The notes: generated by a model not told the origin, from the letters alone. DNA of 7,976 nt from Opitutia bacterium UBA3151 (GCA_002364975.1 DEYT01000107.1:1-7976), one strand, 5' to 3'; positions 1 through 7,287 are shown, numbered from the stretch's first letter. Made by a program: numbers and translations.

Positions 1-1
1 T

Positions 2-3000
2 TTCTTAACCAACGGTTTTACCGAAGGCCGGCCTTACATGGATACTGGGAATGTGACACAAGTAGACAATACATATGATGGTATGGGAATGATGGGACCG
101 AGAATTGAGTGGTTACCACCAGAACAAGTTGAAGATTTTGTAATGTCTTGGACTAAAGACCAACCCGAATTTCTTGACGCTGGTATTATGACTGCTGAGA
201 AAATATTCGATACCAAAGATCAGGATCATTTTATATATCAAATTGATTTGGATACTGGTGTTCGCTTGTTCTTTGATTCCAACAAAACTTTTCTCCATAT
301 AGAATCATCGAATGAATTTGCCTTTGTAGAGGGAGAGTCTCTTTCCCTAGATTCATTACCAACAGAGGTTTCTGATGCTCTGCAAACTTCAAACCCAGAT
401 TATACAATTTCTGAGGTGATAAAAGAGTTTGCTTTCAATTCGGATACAGATTCTTCCGAAGACAGGGCGTTTATTTATAAAGCTTTGATCGAAAAAGACG
501 GTGAAAAATTAGAAGTTAACCTAGACAGTAATGGGTCAATTGTTTTAACCATCGATTTCTTTGAATCTGAATTCGAACAAAATCAATGGAAACCAGTTGA
601 GCTTCCTCAAAGTGCACAAGATTATTTGGAGACAAATTACAAAGATGGAGATTTTCCGATCGGCTACTTTGTGGATGAGCGCCCAACTGAACAGGGAAAA
701 GAGCTGGTTGCCATTCTCGACAATGGAGTTGAGGTCATTTTTGATGAAGCAGGAATCTTTTCCACAGAAATGGACCCGTGGAAAATGTTGGAAGAGAACT
801 TGGATGCAGGATTGAAGTTTGATTCTTCTCGCTCCTCATGGGGTGACGCAGGAGCAGATTTTGCGTCAGCAGGCTCTTATGTTCACATCCAGGAAGTCGA
901 GAATGATGATTCCGATAATTCTTCTATAGAATATGCTCCCATGCAACAGGGTATGCTCTATCGAATTTCTTTGGTGAGCCAAGAGGTTGACAGCAATGCA
1001 ACACCAGACCTCGGTCAACTTGATTTATCGAGTAGTATGATGGCTGGAACAAAAGTTAGCCTAACCTTTACCTATGAGATGTCTCCCCCTCGATACCTAA
1101 TTGTAAGTGGTGCAAATGTTACCGGTTTCAAGCATCGACTTTCCGACTGGGATCAACCCGGTTCCTTTACCATTCAAGCAGAAACCGTTTCTCCCGTTGC
1201 ATCTTCGTCCAATCCTTCAGGCTTGGTTAGTTCAACCTTTGGAATCACAGTGGAAATGGGTGGCGAACGGTTCTATGAAGGTTCGATATTTGTGACCAAT
1301 GTTGTAGGCCTTGATGTTGGAGCAGCAGAAAATTCTTTGCCATGGGATCCGGTTGCCAGTTTTAATTTAAATGGATTGACTGGGATAGAAACCTCAGTAG
1401 ACGCCTTTCTTCCCAGAAGAATGCTAATGGATCAATTCCAAATCTTTGATCCTAATGAAGTAAAGGCTGCCGTTGTTGATAATAATGGTACCTTAGCCTA
1501 CATTGCCGGAAGTATCGATCCCGGTGAAGAGGATGGTAGTGAAGTAGGCTACAATTTTTCTCGCACACCATATAAAGGGCATGAGCCTAGAACGGAAGAT
1601 CCTGCCATGTACTTTGACCCAACAACTGTTGAGGGAGCGGAGTATCTACTCGATGATTCGGAATTTGGAATTACAGATTTATCCGCTGATGGAAGCTACA
1701 CAGCAGAGCAAACCGATGGAACAGAATCCGAAAAAGTCTTATATAATACAACGACTCACGAGAGTATCAGTACGGCTACCATAACAGGTTCTTTTGCTGA
1801 CCCATCGGGTTGGATGCTATTGGATGATCAGGATTCCCAATACTCTTCTTACACACATCCAGCTTATTATAATACTAGTACCCATTTTGTAGTGGACAGC
1901 AATGGAAGCGTAGAAAGAGGATGGATGCTGACCGATGCTTCTAGTGGAGGAAGTCATACAGGAGGTAATGACTCTGAAGGTGGCATCGCCGCTTCCAAGT
2001 TTGATTTTGACGGTGATCAGTTTGCCAATTCTTTACTTAATGTCTCCTTTACGGCCTCAAATTTCCCTGGAGATGTTCAAATTGGTGATCCATTTGTGGA
2101 TCCTTATGCGGCATTGAATGAATCCGATTTTGGAACCGTTCAAGGTACTGTTCTAACGGATGCGGGTGGTACCATTTCTGAATACGATGTCTGGTTTGTA
2201 AAGGTCCCTGAAGCGGGGCAAGATCGTTACAGTGGTGAACCTGTCTTCTTTAATTTCGAAAGAGGAGAAAATGGAGCTTACACCGCAAAACTTCCTGCGG
2301 GAAGTTATTACGCCGAAGCTTTTGGCTTTGATCCAGAAACAGGAACTCCTTACAAACCTGAATTTGCTCTTGAAAATGGCGTGGATAAAGTATTCCAAAT
2401 TACAGACTCCGATAGCAATTTAACGCATAATTTCTTGCTCGAAGCTGAATACCGAATGTCTTTTGATTTTATCCCATTAACCGGGTCGGTTTCCAAAGAC
2501 GCAACTGGTCCTATTCAGGATGTATTCTTTGATCTCTTTCCTGTAGAAAATGGAGCGAGAGTCACAGATTATCCCGTTGCTTCTTTTGGAGTTGACCGGG
2601 AAGGTAATGTGCGAGGTGAGGCACCTGCCGGCACTTTTGAAGTGGAGGTCTTTTCCCCTGACAACTCACTTCGTTTGGCAAGTGACCTAACCATAACTAT
2701 TCCAGATGATGTCACATCCCATGATGTGGGAGCCATTGCCTTGTCTGAACAAAGTATGTTCTCCGTAAGAGGAAGTTTTGCTGACACTTCCGGCAATCCG
2801 ATATGGGCGGATGTCATATTTGTGAACCCAGATGACTTGGAAGAACAATTTTGGCCCATGTGGGACGATTCAGTTGGAGATCTGCAGGATGGTGAGTTTG
2901 CAGTTAATATTCCTGAAGGCGAGTACCTTGTTTTAGCGGAAAGATTCGATGGTATGTTTGTATCGAAATTCTTTGATGGAGATTCAAACGGTTCGGCGGA

Positions 3001-6000
3001 CACTTTGACCATTGATGCTGATTTCAATCAAAGCATAGATTTCGTGTTAGAATCCCGACCTTCGGCAACGATTAATGTTAAACTCATAGATGCTAATACC
3101 TCAGATCCTGTAAAATATGCTTGGTTTGATTTCTTCGACGCGGAAGATGAGTTTGGCCCGATTATTTTCCCGGAAGTAAATGTTGATTTCGAAGATCCAT
3201 CCTTTGACGGTAATTATACTTTAAAAGTTCCTGGTGGAACCTATAAATTCAGTATTGGTGCTGATCGTTATGAGAATATGTTCCGAATTCTTGACGAATC
3301 CGGTTCCGAGACCTGGTCCAAAGACGCCATATGGGATGATGGAAGCAAAATTATTCTCGTTGATGGAAATGTAACCGAGCTCGGTTCGGTTTCGATGAGT
3401 GCATTTGAAAAATCAGATGCTGATCTGTACGGTTTCAACTGGATGGACGAAGGAACCCAAATTTCCGGTTCTTCGATCAAAGGAAGTGTAAAGACTGCGT
3501 CGGGTACGAAAGGTAGCGTGGTTCCAAAAGCTCGTATCATTGCCCATACAGATGATTATCTCTTTTGGTTTGACCACACCATTTCTCGCTCCAATGGATC
3601 CTTTGAAATTAGTAACTTACCCGAGGGTAATTGGATGGTTTTTGCCGAACCTCCCTATGATTCCGAATCTTTCCGTGGATTCCGTGAATCCACCCCGATC
3701 CAAATTTCTCTCCCCGAAGATAATGGCTCTTCTTATGATTTGATTTTGCAAGGATCCAATGTTTCTGGTCGCATTCTTTTCCCAAAACGGGAAGTGAAGA
3801 CTGGAGAGAACCAGAACAATGCTCTTGCAAATGCCTTTGTTTGGGCTTTCCGTGATGAGGATAAGGATGGTGAACCAGATTATGATGCCGCAATTTTAAG
3901 TGGAGAAGATCAGTTGAGTGAAGCCTTTGGAGAAACGGACGATGACGGATTTTTCTCATTCTATTTGGAAGATGCCGGCAGTTATTCTCTCCGAATCGAG
4001 ATGCCGGGTGAACTTTCTGCACTTGCACCTGCTCCCATCCAATTCTCCCTCAAAAATCCAGCGGATAATTTAAAACTTGGAAATGCAATCAAGATCGATT
4101 GGGAAAGTAAGGTTAATGCGACTTCATTTGATATCGAAAGAAAGTCCTCAACCGAGTCCTCTTACCAAAGTCTTTTCAGTTCCGATGCGAACAGTACCGG
4201 TCCTGATAAACCTACTGCCGGTTCTAAAACATTTATAGATGCTACGGTACTTACTGGGGAAACCTATTCTTACCGAGTGGTTGCTGAAACCAGTTCAGGA
4301 AAAGTAACTTTGGACTCAACAAATGTCAGGGTCTCGAAACCAATGATTTTCCTTGCTCCCCCAAGCAAGACTATTTCCGGTCGGGTTGTGGACTCGAACA
4401 ATACCCTAATCTCTGGAGCTGAAGTGGTTGCTTGGCGAGAAGAAGGGGAGGGATGGAGTTCTGCATTCACCGGGGATGATGGTACTTATGAATTGACTGG
4501 AGGTCCTGGTAAATGGGAGATCACGGTTTATCGACCTTATGATACCAAAGTGGATTGGGTTTACGATAATGCTCCGGAACGTTTCTCTTTTAAACAGGAT
4601 GAAAGTAAAGAATCTAAAACCATTAATTTCACGGTTTCAACACTTGGACTAGCCGGTGGAAAAGTTAAGGGTAGCATTGCCATCCCAACGGGCAAAACTG
4701 GTACTGATTTGGCACAGTATGTATTTATCGATGTTTTCGATCCAGAAGGGCGGGGTAATTGGTCCAATCCGGATTCATCCGGAAATTTTGAAATCCCAGT
4801 TGAACCTGGTGAGTATGAAGTTTCTATTTGGGTTGCACCTGAACTTACTGGTCTCGGAAGCCCAGAGTTTCAAATTGTTCGAGTGGGTAACTCAACCGTC
4901 GATATTGGAGAACTTCAACTTACCACTAGGAATCAGTCTTTGACCGGAACCGTTCTAACGGATACTGGAAAAGCTCTTCCGAATGTTGAGGTTTGGGCTT
5001 GGAGTAATCAAGGTGGTTGGGTTTCTGACTTTACTAATGTTAATGGAGAATACACCTTAGCCGTCTCCTCCGGGAAATGGGAGATTGGATATGATCTTCC
5101 TATGCCTGCTGATGGAAGTGAACCACCCTATCTGCCTGAGCCTCCGAAGAGAGTACAGCTTAAGCAAAATGATTCCAGTAAAGCGATAAATTTCACTGCA
5201 AAAGAAGCAGGTGCTCAAGTTTCGGGTACGGTCTATGGACCTAATGGTGGTCCCGTTTCTGACCTTAACGGTTGGGTATATGCCCGTGAATACAGCTCAA
5301 GTGCTGATGAAGATGAATTTTATGATTTTGTTGCAGAGGTTCCGCTTTCCTCAATGGGTACCTTTTCTTTCCCAAGTGTAGCTGGAGAATATATTGTTGG
5401 TCTTTGGCTACCTCCAGGGTCAGGTTATGTTAATCCCGAAGAAAAGTACTACAACATTGCGGTCGCAAATGGAGTTACTACTTTGACTGATTACAACCAG
5501 ACTGCCCAGAACGAAGCATCTTTCAGCCTGACAGCTAATGATGCAACAGTTTCTGGATCATTTACCCTTAATGCTAATACTGCCACTGGTCTAACGGGAG
5601 AAGTTTATGCAATAAGTACCGATGGCGAAGGCTGGCAATCAGCACCCATCGAAGATAATGGTACATATTCAATGTTACTCTCTCCTGGATCATGGACATT
5701 CGACTACTATATCGAGTCTGATTCTCAATCTAGAAATATTCCAAGATATCCAGCTGAAACTTACCTTGTTACGGCGGTAAAATCCTCAACAGTAACTCAA
5801 AATTTTGTATTGACCACCGCAACCGCTTCTATTTCTGGATCCGTGAAATATGATGCCAATGACACCGCGGTTACTGATTCAACTCTTTATGTTTGGGCTT
5901 CTCGAGAAGGTACAGAATCAATTGACGAGCACTGGAATGAAGTGGAGACTGACGCAAATGGTTCCTTCGTTATCCCGGTTTTACCAGGTGGCACTTATGA

Positions 6001-7213
6001 AGTTGGTGCTATTTTATCCAAGGAATTGCGCGATCAAGGATATTTAGACTCACTCATTGTCGAGGTAGATCTTTCAATCAGTAATGTTTCCGATCTTAAT
6101 CTTACGATTCTTAAACCAAGCGATACAAATTTCATTAGTGGTACGGTAACGGATGCCAATGGAAGTGCCGTGGAAGGTGCCGATGTCTACGCTTGGGATG
6201 ACGATGGGCGTGAAGTGTCTGGAACGAGTTTGAGCGATGGTACTTTTTCCCTTCCTGTTTCACCAGATACGGTTTGGCATGTGGGTGCTGAGTACAGCTT
6301 ATTTGATGACAACGGAACAGAAACCTTCTTTTTCACAAAAGTTGAAGTTGATGCTGATTTGAATTCGGATGCTTCTAAATCTGATCTATCCCTCGTTGTA
6401 GAAGCTCCCGACTTTGAACTACCTGAAGGTTCTAGCATTACCTTTGATCCAACGATTGATTTTGTTACCAAGCTTCCAGACGGTACAGAACTTACTATTC
6501 CCGGAGGTGCTGCAAATGTTGCTTCCGATGTTACTTCCGTTCGCCTCGTAGTAACTCCAACCGCGAAGGGTTTGTCCAAAAGCTCCACTGAAAAACCTGC
6601 TGATTACGGATACTCCGTCGATTTATTCGACAGCAGTGGAAAGACGGTTGAGGGGAATTTCAAGAAAGATGTTATTTTAAGTGTAAAAGTTGATGTTAAT
6701 GCGTCTCGAGAAAATGGCATGGATGTTGAAAATATTGAAGGGATGTACTATTCCACAACCAAGGATGCTTGGGATAAAGCTAAAACCAGCACCTGGGATC
6801 TTAATAGCTCAACTCTTACCATGACGACCGATCACTTCACCACTTTTGCCCCCGTTTCAAGCCCCGATGTGTCGGATCTTGCTGAAGGACTTGCAAAAGT
6901 AGATGCCGCCGCATCTGGAGATTGGTACTCATCGACTTGGTTTGGTTATTTCTATGATGCCTCAAGCGACTGGATTTACCACAATGATTTGGGATGGTTA
7001 TATGTGCAAAAAGATTCAAGCGATAATTTCTGGTTCTATGATTCCAATGTTGGTTGGTTCTGGACAGGATCGACATATTACGATGTTTCCCAATCGAAAT
7101 CGTTCATCTATTCTTCTACCGAAGCGAGTTGGTTGTATTTCAAGGTTGTCGACGGAGTTAGAACGTTCTATGACTACACGGATCAGACTTGGCTCACTCC
7201 AGATTCAAACTAG
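2..7213 (+). CDS. Giant multidomain extracellular protein with tandem PepSY-like, Ig/prealbumin-like, FnIII-like and aromatic-rich C-terminal modules (5'-partial)
   Basis: The frame is open from base 2 with no stop before the first ATG at 38; the in-frame upstream codons read FLTNGFTEGRPY. ATG 38 has only a weak GAAGG about 10 bases upstream, and no signal peptide follows it (MDTGNVTQVDNTYDG). I therefore think the true start, with a secretion signal, lies left of the window. Numbering from ATG 38 gives 2391 residues. Domain order: three PepSY-like repeats (21-241), an unassigned beta-rich region (242-700), six Ig/prealbumin-like modules (701-about 1338), an FnIII-like domain (about 1339-1444), seven more Ig-like modules (1446-2125), a ZU5-like domain (2126-2277) and an aromatic repeat module (2295-2391). 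It is strongly acidic and rich in Ser, Asp and Gly, with no cysteine and no visible catalytic motif. Known relatives of these folds are binding or spacer domains, so a surface scaffold or adhesin-like role is inferred. Two tandem TAG stops end it. The reading-frame call is secure; the function is not. Confidence 0.93.
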   Translation, partial: FLTNGFTEGRPYMDTGNVTQVDNTYDGMGMMGPRIEWLPPEQVEDFVMSWTKDQPEFLDAGIMTAEKIFDTKDQDHFIYQIDLDTGVRLFFDSNKTFLHIESSNEFAFVEGESLSLDSLPTEVSDALQTSNPDYTISEVIKEFAFNSDTDSSEDRAFIYKALIEKDGEKLEVNLDSNGSIVLTIDFFESEFEQNQWKPVELPQSAQDYLETNYKDGDFPIGYFVDERPTEQGKELVAILDNGVEVIFDEAGIFSTEMDPWKMLEENLDAGLKFDSSRSSWGDAGADFASAGSYVHIQEVENDDSDNSSIEYAPMQQGMLYRISLVSQEVDSNATPDLGQLDLSSSMMAGTKVSLTFTYEMSPPRYLIVSGANVTGFKHRLSDWDQPGSFTIQAETVSPVASSSNPSGLVSSTFGITVEMGGERFYEGSIFVTNVVGLDVGAAENSLPWDPVASFNLNGLTGIETSVDAFLPRRMLMDQFQIFDPNEVKAAVVDNNGTLAYIAGSIDPGEEDGSEVGYNFSRTPYKGHEPRTEDPAMYFDPTTVEGAEYLLDDSEFGITDLSADGSYTAEQTDGTESEKVLYNTTTHESISTATITGSFADPSGWMLLDDQDSQYSSYTHPAYYNTSTHFVVDSNGSVERGWMLTDASSGGSHTGGNDSEGGIAASKFDFDGDQFANSLLNVSFTASNFPGDVQIGDPFVDPYAALNESDFGTVQGTVLTDAGGTISEYDVWFVKVPEAGQDRYSGEPVFFNFERGENGAYTAKLPAGSYYAEAFGFDPETGTPYKPEFALENGVDKVFQITDSDSNLTHNFLLEAEYRMSFDFIPLTGSVSKDATGPIQDVFFDLFPVENGARVTDYPVASFGVDREGNVRGEAPAGTFEVEVFSPDNSLRLASDLTITIPDDVTSHDVGAIALSEQSMFSVRGSFADTSGNPIWADVIFVNPDDLEEQFWPMWDDSVGDLQDGEFAVNIPEGEYLVLAERFDGMFVSKFFDGDSNGSADTLTIDADFNQSIDFVLESRPSATINVKLIDANTSDPVKYAWFDFFDAEDEFGPIIFPEVNVDFEDPSFDGNYTLKVPGGTYKFSIGADRYENMFRILDESGSETWSKDAIWDDGSKIILVDGNVTELGSVSMSAFEKSDADLYGFNWMDEGTQISGSSIKGSVKTASGTKGSVVPKARIIAHTDDYLFWFDHTISRSNGSFEISNLPEGNWMVFAEPPYDSESFRGFRESTPIQISLPEDNGSSYDLILQGSNVSGRILFPKREVKTGENQNNALANAFVWAFRDEDKDGEPDYDAAILSGEDQLSEAFGETDDDGFFSFYLEDAGSYSLRIEMPGELSALAPAPIQFSLKNPADNLKLGNAIKIDWESKVNATSFDIERKSSTESSYQSLFSSDANSTGPDKPTAGSKTFIDATVLTGETYSYRVVAETSSGKVTLDSTNVRVSKPMIFLAPPSKTISGRVVDSNNTLISGAEVVAWREEGEGWSSAFTGDDGTYELTGGPGKWEITVYRPYDTKVDWVYDNAPERFSFKQDESKESKTINFTVSTLGLAGGKVKGSIAIPTGKTGTDLAQYVFIDVFDPEGRGNWSNPDSSGNFEIPVEPGEYEVSIWVAPELTGLGSPEFQIVRVGNSTVDIGELQLTTRNQSLTGTVLTDTGKALPNVEVWAWSNQGGWVSDFTNVNGEYTLAVSSGKWEIGYDLPMPADGSEPPYLPEPPKRVQLKQNDSSKAINFTAKEAGAQVSGTVYGPNGGPVSDLNGWVYAREYSSSADEDEFYDFVAEVPLSSMGTFSFPSVAGEYIVGLWLPPGSGYVNPEEKYYNIAVANGVTTLTDYNQTAQNEASFSLTANDATVSGSFTLNANTATGLTGEVYAISTDGEGWQSAPIEDNGTYSMLLSPGSWTFDYYIESDSQSRNIPRYPAETYLVTAVKSSTVTQNFVLTTATASISGSVKYDANDTAVTDSTLYVWASREGTESIDEHWNEVETDANGSFVIPVLPGGTYEVGAILSKELRDQGYLDSLIVEVDLSISNVSDLNLTILKPSDTNFISGTVTDANGSAVEGADVYAWDDDGREVSGTSLSDGTFSLPVSPDTVWHVGAEYSLFDDNGTETFFFTKVEVDADLNSDASKSDLSLVVEAPDFELPEGSSITFDPTIDFVTKLPDGTELTIPGGAANVASDVTSVRLVVTPTAKGLSKSSTEKPADYGYSVDLFDSSGKTVEGNFKKDVILSVKVDVNASRENGMDVENIEGMYYSTTKDAWDKAKTSTWDLNSSTLTMTTDHFTTFAPVSSPDVSDLAEGLAKVDAAASGDWYSSTWFGYFYDASSDWIYHNDLGWLYVQKDSSDNFWFYDSNVGWFWTGSTYYDVSQSKSFIYSSTEASWLYFKVVDGVRTFYDYTDQTWLTPDSN
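98..761 (+). repeat. Three tandem PepSY-like domains in gene 1
   Basis: Three successive units start with a helix-like segment introduced by LP: LPPEQVEDF at residue 26, LPTEVSDAL at 107 and LPQSAQDYL at 189. Spacings are 81 and 82 residues. Each continues with a variable stretch, then a strand pair ending in a D/N-G turn: YQIDLDTGVRLFFD, LEVNLDSNGSIVL, VAILDNGVEVIFDEAG. This order (LP..v...L, then y.v.L.dG.ev.fd..G) is the layout I know from the PepSY-like, beta-lactamase-inhibitor-like family of periplasmic and secreted proteins. That family is generally thought to bind or inhibit proteins, but no partner is suggested here. The assignment rests on pattern only, since residue identity between units is low. 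Confidence 0.5.
762..2137 (+). other. Unassigned beta-rich, acidic region of gene 1
   Basis: Residues about 242-700 match no family I recognise. The first half (to about residue 420) alternates hydrophobic and polar residues as beta-sandwich domains do, for example YRISLVSQEV, KVSLTFTYEM and FGITVEMGG. The second half is rich in Gly, Ser, Asp, Tyr and Thr and carries the related segments SGWMLLDD and RGWMLTD, plus FDFDGDQF. It has no cysteine and no obvious low-complexity linker, so it is probably folded. The reading frame is continuous through it. Confidence 0.5.
2138..4051 (+). repeat. First array of six Ig/prealbumin-like (carboxypeptidase-regulatory-like) modules in gene 1
   Basis: Six modules of roughly 95-140 residues begin near residues 701 (VQGTVLTDAGG), 807 (MSFDFIPLTGS), 907 (MFSVRGSFADTSG), 1011 (TINVKLIDANT), 1147 (IKGSVKTASG) and 1242 (VSGRILFPKRE). 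Each has the family pattern: an opening strand with G-x-V, a central strand such as DVWFVK or AFVWAF, a turn of the form NGAYTAKLPAGSYYAEA or DGNYTLKVPGGTYKFSI, and a closing strand near 90-100. This is the layout of CarboxypepD_reg/CNA-B-like beta-sandwiches, used by many bacteria as stalk units in surface proteins. Modules 3 and 6 contain EF-hand-like loops. The units are too diverged at DNA level to be a simple tandem duplication. Confidence 0.7.
4052..4369 (+). other. Fibronectin type III-like domain in gene 1
   Basis: Between the two Ig-like arrays lies one domain with FnIII signatures: IKIDWES with Trp at residue 1355 in the B-strand position, FDIERKSS as the C strand, and GETYSYRVVAE with Tyr at 1412 in the F strand. 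It ends with VRVSKP, a typical G-strand exit. FnIII domains in bacterial secreted proteins are usually spacers or binding units. Its place suggests a hinge between two separately expanded arrays, which is an inference. Confidence 0.65.
4373..6412 (+). repeat. Second Ig-like array with alternating A-B higher-order repeat in gene 1
   Basis: Seven modules start at nucleotides 4373, 4664, 4940, 5219, 5549, 5831 and 6134 (residues 1446, 1543, 1635, 1728, 1838, 1932, 2033). Odd ones (A) have a short Trp-rich centre, such as VVAWREEGEGW, VWAWSNQGGW and YAISTDGEGW. They then carry a Gly-x-Trp strand (GKWEITV, GKWEIGY, GSWTFDY) and a Pro-containing tail (NAPERFSF, EPPKRVQL, RYPAETYL). Even ones (B) have GEYEVSIWVAPEL, GEYIVGLWLPPG and GTYEVGAILSKEL with another tail. 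A-to-A spacings are 567, 609 and 585 bases; B-to-B are 555 and 612. The fourth A has an A-like front and a B-like end. This pattern implies growth by duplication of a two-domain unit. Confidence 0.7.
6413..6868 (+). other. ZU5-like domain near the C-terminus of gene 1
   Basis: Residues 2126-2277 contain PDGTELTIPGGA (Asp at 2148), then a strand VRLVVTPT, a substrate-like segment YGYSVDLFDSSGK, and the closing DHFTTFAPV (His at 2266). A Gly-rich opening of this kind followed by a final HF(T/S)xF(A/Y) strand is what I have seen in ZU5-like domains near the C-terminus of bacterial surface proteins. In some proteins ZU5 domains take part in self-cleavage, but I cannot point to a conserved HF/S cleavage site here. 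The family assignment is tentative. Confidence 0.45.
6920..7210 (+). repeat. Aromatic-rich C-terminal repeat module of gene 1
   Basis: The last part (residues 2295-2391) is a set of about four imperfect units built on paired aromatic strands: GYFYDASSDWIYHNDLGWLY, NFWFYDSNVGWFWT, SFIYSSTEASWLYF and RTFYDYTDQTWL. Of the 96 residues from Trp 2296 to the end, 9 are Trp, 12 Tyr and 8 Phe. The layout recalls beta-hairpin wall-binding repeats, yet I know this precise flavour from the C-termini of many secreted Verrucomicrobiota proteins, where it probably serves as a sorting, anchoring or surface-binding tail. That role is inferred. It is preceded by a short Ala/Gly/Ser linker, DAAASG. Confidence 0.7.
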
Positions 7214-7287
7214 TAGCAGACTGAATTTCGATTACATTTTATATCCTTGCTAATCCTATTATAATTTCTACTTTTTTATTTTAAATC
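7214..7287 (+). promoter_or_regulatory. AT-rich intergenic gap with -10 box for gene 2
   Basis: The 74-base gap begins with a second in-frame TAG and contains a perfect TATAAT at 7260-7265. No good TTGACA-like -35 lies 16-18 bases upstream (the sequence there is TTTTAT/TTTATA). If the box is used, transcription would start near 7272 and leave an untranslated leader of only about 16 bases. No Shine-Dalgarno sequence precedes ATG 7288: the leader reads CTTTTTTATTTTAAATC. There is no stem strong enough to be a terminator for gene 1, so read-through from gene 1 is also possible. Confidence 0.4.

Noticed and set aside
24..35. Perfect 12-base palindrome AAGGCCGGCCTT
   Set aside because: It is GC-rich in an AT-leaning region but encodes part of EGRP in the open frame; a single short palindrome is not evidence of an operator or attachment site.
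38..216. ATG at 38 as the true start of gene 1
   Set aside because: The frame is open upstream, the ribosome site is weak and no signal peptide follows; kept only as a reference point for numbering.
2569..3027. Minus-strand open frame of 152 codons
   Set aside because: It lies fully inside a clearly coding plus-strand region and its translation shows no domain or signal; an antisense shadow.
3609..4028. Minus-strand open frame of 139 codons rich in His, Arg and Pro
   Set aside because: The composition is what the reverse of Gly/Asp/Phe-rich coding DNA gives; no start context and no recognisable fold.
2138..6412. DNA-level tandem repeat or phase-variable array
   Set aside because: Module similarity is at protein level; I see only short shared strings such as GTTCTAACGGAT (near 2150 and 4951), too short and dispersed for slippage.
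6187..6588. Minus-strand open frame of 133 codons
   Set aside because: Ser/Thr/Val-rich translation opposite the last Ig-like module and ZU5-like domain; shadow of gene 1.
7211..7216. Tandem TAG TAG stops as a sign of recoding
   Set aside because: Double stops are common and no downstream frame continues from them; gene 2 has its own start and signal peptide in another frame, so it is not a frameshifted tail of gene 1.
7214..7253. Possible terminator stem TAGCA...TGCTA after gene 1
   Set aside because: Only five pairs with a loop of about 30 bases and no T tract directly after it; not credible.
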